Of a stretch of DNA of 7,258 nucleotides, positions 6,955 to 7,258 are shown one piece after another. The DNA lies in the NCBI GenBank assembly GCA_021778165.1, contig JAJYCU010000029.1, positions 1-7,258 on the forward strand. The letters are read 5' to 3'. Numbering within the stretch: the stretch's first letter is position 1; every line of letters begins with the position of its first letter. Source of the stretch: a bacterium. GTDB lineage: Bacteria; Patescibacteria; Saccharimonadia; Saccharimonadales; UBA4665. Made by a program: the position numbers and the translations under genes. The notes below the pieces were generated by a model. It did no database searches. It was not told the origin of the DNA and saw nothing but the letters and a program-made list of their open reading frames with translations.

Positions 6955-7258
6955 ATGAATTTAGGGATAGCAATACCTACATATAACGAAGCAACTAATA
7001 TTGGCCAATTGCTTGAGAATATACACTTAAGCTTGGTCAACTTACCTTTAATATCTACTACCATACTAGTAATTGATGATAATTCTCCAGATGGTACTGC
7101 CGAAATCGTCAAAGAATTCGCAAATAAATACAATACCAAAAATTTCAAAATTGATTTATTGGCAAGAAAAATTAAGAACGGGTTGGGTCGTGCATACATA
7201 GAGGGCTTTAGTAATTTATTAGATCAAGGCTCGGATTTTATTATACCAATGGATGCTG
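6955..7258 (+). CDS. DPM1-like polyprenyl-phosphate sugar synthase (GT2), N-terminal part
   Basis: The reading frame from ATG 6955 runs off the right edge after 101 codons. Seen in order: IAIPTYNEATNI (5-16), the nucleotide-binding VIDDNSPDGTA (39-49), the R-x-x-K-x-G-L-G-R-A-Y-x-x-G-F signature (R71 to F85), and PMDA at 98-101, the beginning of the metal-binding D-x-D. These are the hallmarks of dolichol/polyprenol-phosphate mannose synthases (DPM1 family), which transfer a hexose from GDP- or UDP-sugar to polyprenyl phosphate at the cytoplasmic membrane face. Shine-Dalgarno AGGA at 6946-6949, five bases before the ATG, fixes the start. It follows the AEDG membrane-protein gene on the same strand by 75 bp and may be co-transcribed. 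Its product would be the donor for GT-C enzymes such as the one at 459 (inference). A C-terminal GtrA-like or membrane region could follow outside the window. Confidence 0.9.
   Translation, partial: MNLGIAIPTYNEATNIGQLLENIHLSLVNLPLISTTILVIDDNSPDGTAEIVKEFANKYNTKNFKIDLLARKIKNGLGRAYIEGFSNLLDQGSDFIIPMDA

Noticed and set aside
6921..7199. 92-codon open frame on the minus strand
   Set aside because: It lies antisense to the DPM1-like gene, whose plus-strand product has clear family motifs; the reverse product shows none.
1..7258. Possibility of a recoded genome (UGA as glycine)
   Set aside because: UGA ends both minus-strand genes in the middle operon at sensible positions, including the ATGA overlap, and no in-frame UGA occurs within the conserved domains.

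Overview
The window is a piece of a cell-surface glycan locus from an AT-rich bacterium. UGA serves as a normal stop (two genes end on it), which rules out the UGA=Gly code of Gracilibacteria/Absconditabacteria. The low GC, the GT-C membrane proteins packed next to GT2 enzymes and methyltransferases, and the IS30-type debris would suit a Patescibacteria/CPR genome such as Saccharibacteria, but a low-GC Firmicute cannot be excluded; the taxonomic guess is inference only.

Layout from left to right: (1) positions 1-351, minus strand: N-terminal 117 codons of a class I SAM methyltransferase whose 3' end lies outside the window. (2) 352-458: divergent promoter region with a perfect TATAAT for the gene to its right. 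(3) 459-2171, plus strand: a 570-residue polytopic membrane protein with GT-C/ArnT-like hallmarks. (4) 2172-2566: a convergent gap. Its left half holds a decayed 3' end of an IS30-family transposase (readable to a stop at 2331-2333) and a probable IS right end near 2361-2392; I recognise nothing in 2393-2566. (5) 2567-5361, minus strand: a tight two-gene operon read right to left, a methyltransferase followed with an ATGA overlap by a soluble protein with a coiled coil and two GT2 domains. (6) 5362-5517: divergent promoter region. (7) 5548 (or 5518)-6879, plus strand: a second polytopic membrane protein of unknown function with an AEDG motif in its first outer loop. (8) 6880-6954: a short gap with a perfect 16-bp palindrome. 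(9) 6955-7258, plus strand: N-terminal part of a DPM1-like polyprenyl-phosphate sugar synthase, cut by the window edge.

How the genes may work together (inference): the DPM1-like enzyme would charge polyprenyl phosphate with a hexose at the cytoplasmic face; the GT-C-like membrane proteins would use such lipid-linked sugars on the outer face; the tandem GT2 protein would extend a glycan in the cytoplasm from nucleotide sugars; and the coupled methyltransferase would methylate the glycan or its end. The genes alternate in strand, differ in base composition, and are separated by transposon debris, the usual look of a mosaic, exchangeable surface-polysaccharide region. I see no CRISPR array, tRNA, rRNA, riboswitch or defence system here.
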